A stretch of 64,000 nucleotides of DNA from Devosia sediminis (GTDB taxonomy: Bacteria; Pseudomonadota; Alphaproteobacteria; Rhizobiales; Devosiaceae), in the NCBI RefSeq assembly GCF_016411825.1, contig NZ_JAEKMH010000002.1, positions 806,001-870,000 on the forward strand. The letters are read 5' to 3'. The notes below the pieces were generated by a model. The model saw nothing but the letters and a program-made list of their open reading frames with translations, searched no databases and was not told the DNA's origin. Positions 62,542-64,000 of the stretch are shown here, piece after piece. Each line of letters begins with the position of its first letter. Positions within the stretch are counted from its first letter, which is position 1. The position numbers were made by a program, and so were the translations under genes.

Positions 62542-62580
62542 GGGGCACATCGCATAGCCTGCGATGTGCCCCTTGTTTTT
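62542..62580 (+). terminator. Terminator of the fab block
   Basis: GGGGCACATCGCA at 62542-62554 pairs perfectly with TGCGATGTGCCCC (62560-62572) around a five-base loop, followed by TTGTTTTT. The stem is 13 bp. Confidence 0.92.
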
Positions 62581-62680
62581 GCGCGCCGCCATTGCAAACA
62601 ATGCCCGCGCCCCGCCACAGTTTGGCGCAAGAACAATGACAAAGGCCGGAATCGGCCAAATCGCGAGTGACAGGGAAACG

Positions 62681-63799
62681 ATGAACGACCGCAGGAACAG
62701 GCGCCGCCGCCGCTCGGGCAATGGCTTGATCGACGTTCTCAATGGCCTCTTGACCCTGCTGGTCATCGGCCTCGTCGTGGTCGGAGGCGGCGTGTTCTAC
62801 ATCGCCTCGCAATATTACGGCACCGGTCCCACGGCCGAGGACCGCGTGTTCCGCGTCGAATCGGGCAATACGCTCTCGACCACGGCGGGACGCCTCGAGG
62901 AGCAGGGTTTTATCACCAACTCCTTCATTTTCAGCCAGTTCGGCAGCCGGGTGGAGGAAAGCGCCATCGTCAAGGCGGGCGATTTCAACATTGCCGCCGG
63001 TTCGAGCATGTCTGAGATCCTCAAGGAACTGACTCAGGGCAATCCGCTGCGCCACGCAGTGACCATTCCCGAGGGCTGGACCGTGTGGCAGGCCGTCAAT
63101 CGCATCAATGACGACGACCAGTTGACCGGCTCCATCGACCAGCTTCCCCCCGAAGGCTCGCTGCTGCCGGGCAGCTACGACTACATGCCCGGAGACACCC
63201 GTCAGTCCGTTCTCGACAAGATGCAACTGGCCATGACCCAGGCGCTGGCCGAGGTCTGGGAAACCCGTCAGCCCGATCTGCCGCTGCAGTCACCGGCTGA
63301 ACTCTTGATCCTGGCCTCGATCGTCGAGAAGGAAACCGGCGTCGCCAGCGAGCGCCCGCAGATCGCCGCCGTCTTCGTCAACCGCCTGCAGGTGCCCATG
63401 CGCCTCCAGTCCGATCCGACCATCATCTATGGCATCACCAAGGGTCAGTCGACGCTAGACCGCGGCATTCGCCGCTCGGAAATCGACGAGGCGACGCCCT
63501 ACAATACCTATCAGATCGATGGTCTGCCCCCGACGCCCATCGCCAATCCGGGCATTGACGCGCTCCGCGCCGTCGCCAATCCCGACGCCCACGAATATCT
63601 CTACTTCGTGGCCAAGGGGGCGACGCCCAGCGAGGGCCATGTCTTTGCCGAAACCTATGCCCAGCATCAGGAAAATGTCGCCCGCTATCGCGAGATAGAA
63701 GAGGCGGCGCAGCAGGAACGCGAGGCCGAGGCTGCCCGTCAGGCGCTGGAAGCCGAAGAGGCCGATGCCGAGCCCGATGCCACGGAAGGCGACGTCTGA
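62681..63799 (+). CDS. mltG: Endolytic murein transglycosylase MltG
   Basis: A 372-residue inner membrane enzyme that cuts nascent glycan strands. A very basic N-terminus (MNDRRNRRRRRSG) precedes one membrane helix (about 24-47), a LysM-like region and the catalytic YceG domain, with Glu216 in ASIVEKETGVASERPQIA and IYGITKGQSTLDRGIRR. The C-terminal 50 residues are an acidic low-complexity tail (EAEEADAEPDATEGD). AGGGAA precedes the ATG. It has its own transcription start after the fab terminator, with yicC three bases on. Confidence 0.93.
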   Translation: MNDRRNRRRRRSGNGLIDVLNGLLTLLVIGLVVVGGGVFYIASQYYGTGPTAEDRVFRVESGNTLSTTAGRLEEQGFITNSFIFSQFGSRVEESAIVKAGDFNIAAGSSMSEILKELTQGNPLRHAVTIPEGWTVWQAVNRINDDDQLTGSIDQLPPEGSLLPGSYDYMPGDTRQSVLDKMQLAMTQALAEVWETRQPDLPLQSPAELLILASIVEKETGVASERPQIAAVFVNRLQVPMRLQSDPTIIYGITKGQSTLDRGIRRSEIDEATPYNTYQIDGLPPTPIANPGIDALRAVANPDAHEYLYFVAKGATPSEGHVFAETYAQHQENVARYREIEEAAQQEREAEAARQALEAEEADAEPDATEGDV

Positions 63800-63801
63800 G
63801 C

Positions 63802-64000
63802 GTGGCAGCAACCCTTTCCAGCATGACCGGCTTTGCCCGCACCGAGCGGCAGGCCGGCGCGCTGCGGGTGCGTATCGAACTCAAGTCCGTCAACGGCCGC
63901 GGCCTCGACATGCGCCTGCGTCTGGCCCCGGGCCTCGACGCCGTGGAAATTCCGCTGCGGCAATTGCTGTCCAAGGCGCTGAGCCGGGGCTCCATCAATC
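63802..64000 (+). CDS. YicC-family endoribonuclease, 5' part only
   Basis: The first 66 residues of a YicC/YloC protein, cut by the window edge. The GTG start lies three bases after the mltG stop, and the family opening SSMTGFARTERQAG is followed by VRIELKSVNGRGLDMRLRL. YicC homologues in enteric bacteria are RNases acting on small RNAs. mltG-yicC-gmk is a common order, so gmk probably follows outside the window. Confidence 0.9.
   Translation, partial: MAATLSSMTGFARTERQAGALRVRIELKSVNGRGLDMRLRLAPGLDAVEIPLRQLLSKALSRGSIN

Noticed and set aside
61232..63226. 664-codon frame opposite fabF and mltG
   Set aside because: It runs antisense through two genes and a strong terminator.

Overview
The window is GC-rich chromosomal DNA (roughly 65% G+C by eye) from an alphaproteobacterium, most likely of the Hyphomicrobiales and perhaps near Devosia. 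This rests on housekeeping gene order (purF-cvpA-radA-alr-dnaB, rpsF-rpsR-rplI, fabD-fabG-acpP-fabF-mltG-yicC), on DHA2, TRAP and Dpp-type transporter content, and on intergenic palindromes with an AAAAGTGG-N-AAC core that I associate with this order. The genus is inference.

Bases 1-12,713 are accessory and look like a quinate/shikimate catabolic regulon. It holds a 3-dehydroshikimate dehydratase fused to an HPPD-like domain (1487-3364), a quinate/shikimate dehydrogenase (7528-8448), a three-gene TRAP carboxylate importer (9387-12288) and a type II 3-dehydroquinate dehydratase translationally coupled to it (12285-12713). A TetR and a GntR regulator lie among them. Together these would import quinate or shikimate and convert it to protocatechuate. 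Three related inverted repeats containing TTCGTACAAAGT or a close variant lie in front of the dehydratase, between the TetR and dehydrogenase genes, and in front of the TRAP operon, so one regulator probably controls the whole set. A lower-GC segment with a broken ORF (about 3420-4480) and a TetR/alpha-beta-hydrolase pair interrupt the cluster.

Bases 12,720-21,654 hold a Dpp-type ABC importer operon (binding protein, two permeases, two ATPases) divergent from a 1120-residue hybrid histidine kinase. The kinase C-terminus resembles the DNA-binding module of Vibrio ChiS, a kinase controlled by a periplasmic family-5 binding protein. The arrangement suggests a binding-protein-gated, membrane-anchored transcription regulator and is the most interesting candidate system here.

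Bases 21,752-37,176 are mixed accessory genes: a semialdehyde dehydrogenase, two GSTs, a LysR-divergent operon of small oxidoreductase-like and DUF proteins ending in a clear terminator, tRNA-Gln, ppx/gppA-rlmE, an HxlR-GST divergent pair and two adjacent DHA2 exporters. From 37,342 to the end the genes are mostly core: guaB, an RsmB-like methyltransferase, tspO, guaA, a TPR protein with der, a CBS-domain transporter, purF-cvpA, radA, alr, dnaB, the S6/S18/L9 operon and the fatty-acid synthesis block with mltG and yicC. Notable regulatory structures include a perfect hairpin over the guaA start codon, GC-rich hairpins after both transporter binding-protein genes, and paired palindromic repeats.
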